Below, piece by piece: positions 13,866-14,026 of a stretch of DNA of 14,026 bases (the first letter of the stretch is position 1; the number at the start of each line of letters is the position of its first letter). The DNA is from an uncultured Bacteroidales bacterium. Lineage in GTDB: Bacteria > Bacteroidota > Bacteroidia > Bacteroidales > UBA932. The position numbers and the translations under genes are program-made. The stretch is taken from assembly GCA_934678915.1 (NCBI GenBank), contig CAKUSF010000051.1, positions 1 through 14,026 of the forward strand. Direction: 5' to 3'. Below the pieces are notes generated by a model that saw only the letters and a list, made by a program, of their open reading frames with translations, ran no database searches and was not told the DNA's origin.

Positions 13866-14026
13866 TAAAAGTCCTCGTTGAAGCCAAGGCTGTTCAGTCT
13901 GGCGATCTCCCCGTGGTCCGAGCTGTTGATGTTGTGGGCGACGATGGAAATGTAGCCGTCGGCAAGGATGTGATGATCGGCGAAAACGTCATCCACCGGG
14001 GAATCGTCCTTAAAGTCCCCGACCAT
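13865..14026 (-). CDS. surE: 5'/3'-nucleotidase SurE, C-terminal end (truncated by window)
   Basis: The last 53 codons of a gene entering from the right edge, ending in TAA at 13865-13867 with an overlapping TGA next to it. The residues visible include VGDFKDDSPVDD and HHILADGYISIVAHNI, which fit the C-terminal end of SurE, where an Asp-rich segment is followed by an xGYxSI strand. SurE is a metal-dependent nucleoside monophosphate phosphatase; its catalytic N-terminal Asp pair and Ser/Asn residues lie outside the window, so activity cannot be judged. Position directly before lpxB is the strongest support. An alternative would be another short alpha/beta protein, but the order argues against it. 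The ATG at the very edge (14024-14026) is internal. Confidence 0.75.
   Translation of the reverse strand: MVGDFKDDSPVDDVFADHHILADGYISIVAHNINSSDHGEIARLNSLGFNEDF

Noticed and set aside
13798..13866. 23-codon reading frame beginning ATGAATATG just after the surE stop and overlapping the lpxB start
   Set aside because: It is short, contains the tandem repeat and has no sign of conservation; translational coupling is possible but cannot be supported.

Overview
The window looks like a chromosomal segment of a gut-type Bacteroidales bacterium. The grounds are lipoproteins with Bacteroidetes-style signal peptides, a FISUMP-like domain, an AAA-ATPase/PD-(D/E)XK protein of the type expanded in this order, a duplicated AspT/YidE-family transporter, the surE-lpxB gene order, and several promoters matching the Bacteroidetes -7 consensus TAnnTTTG. 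No rRNA, tRNA, CRISPR array, transposase or integrase was seen. The species cannot be named from this sequence.

Layout, left to right. (1) 1-1230, + strand: the C-terminal 409 residues of a Ca2+-type P-type ATPase, cut by the window edge. (2) 1279-2820, - strand: an AAA-ATPase with a C-terminal nuclease-like domain, convergent with the ATPase; a REP-like hairpin lies between them. (3) 2961-8560, - strand: a probable three-gene operon. Reading in the direction of transcription it has a seven-TM membrane protein, then two large paralogous coiled-coil lipoproteins. It has a clear promoter at 8606-8635, a cluster of direct and inverted repeats just upstream, and a hairpin after the last gene. (4) 8757-8827: a very long perfect inverted repeat. 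(5) 8865-10544, - strand: a transporter, divergent from (6) 10595-11455, + strand: a membrane-anchored GH25 lysozyme. (7) 11436-12560, - strand: a secreted protein of unknown function whose 3' end overlaps the lysozyme gene by 20 bp. (8) 12587-12648: two more copies of the REP-like hairpin. (9) 12652-14026, - strand: lpxB preceded by the 3' end of surE.

Most of these genes are housekeeping or envelope functions: ion transport, lipid A synthesis, peptidoglycan cleavage and small-molecule exchange. The unusual part is the 3-8.7 kb block. Its two lipoproteins share a signal peptide, a stalk of almost identical length (427 and 425 residues from the lipid-bearing Cys to a shared KIQSV motif) and a FEVRP-containing domain, and then end in unrelated heads: a BspA/DUF285-like leucine-rich repeat in one, a FISUMP-like domain in the other. 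The seven-TM protein ahead of them resembles the sensor half of membrane-bound AraC-type regulators but stops before any DNA-binding domain. A surface-display or signalling role for this trio is inference; nothing in the sequence proves it.
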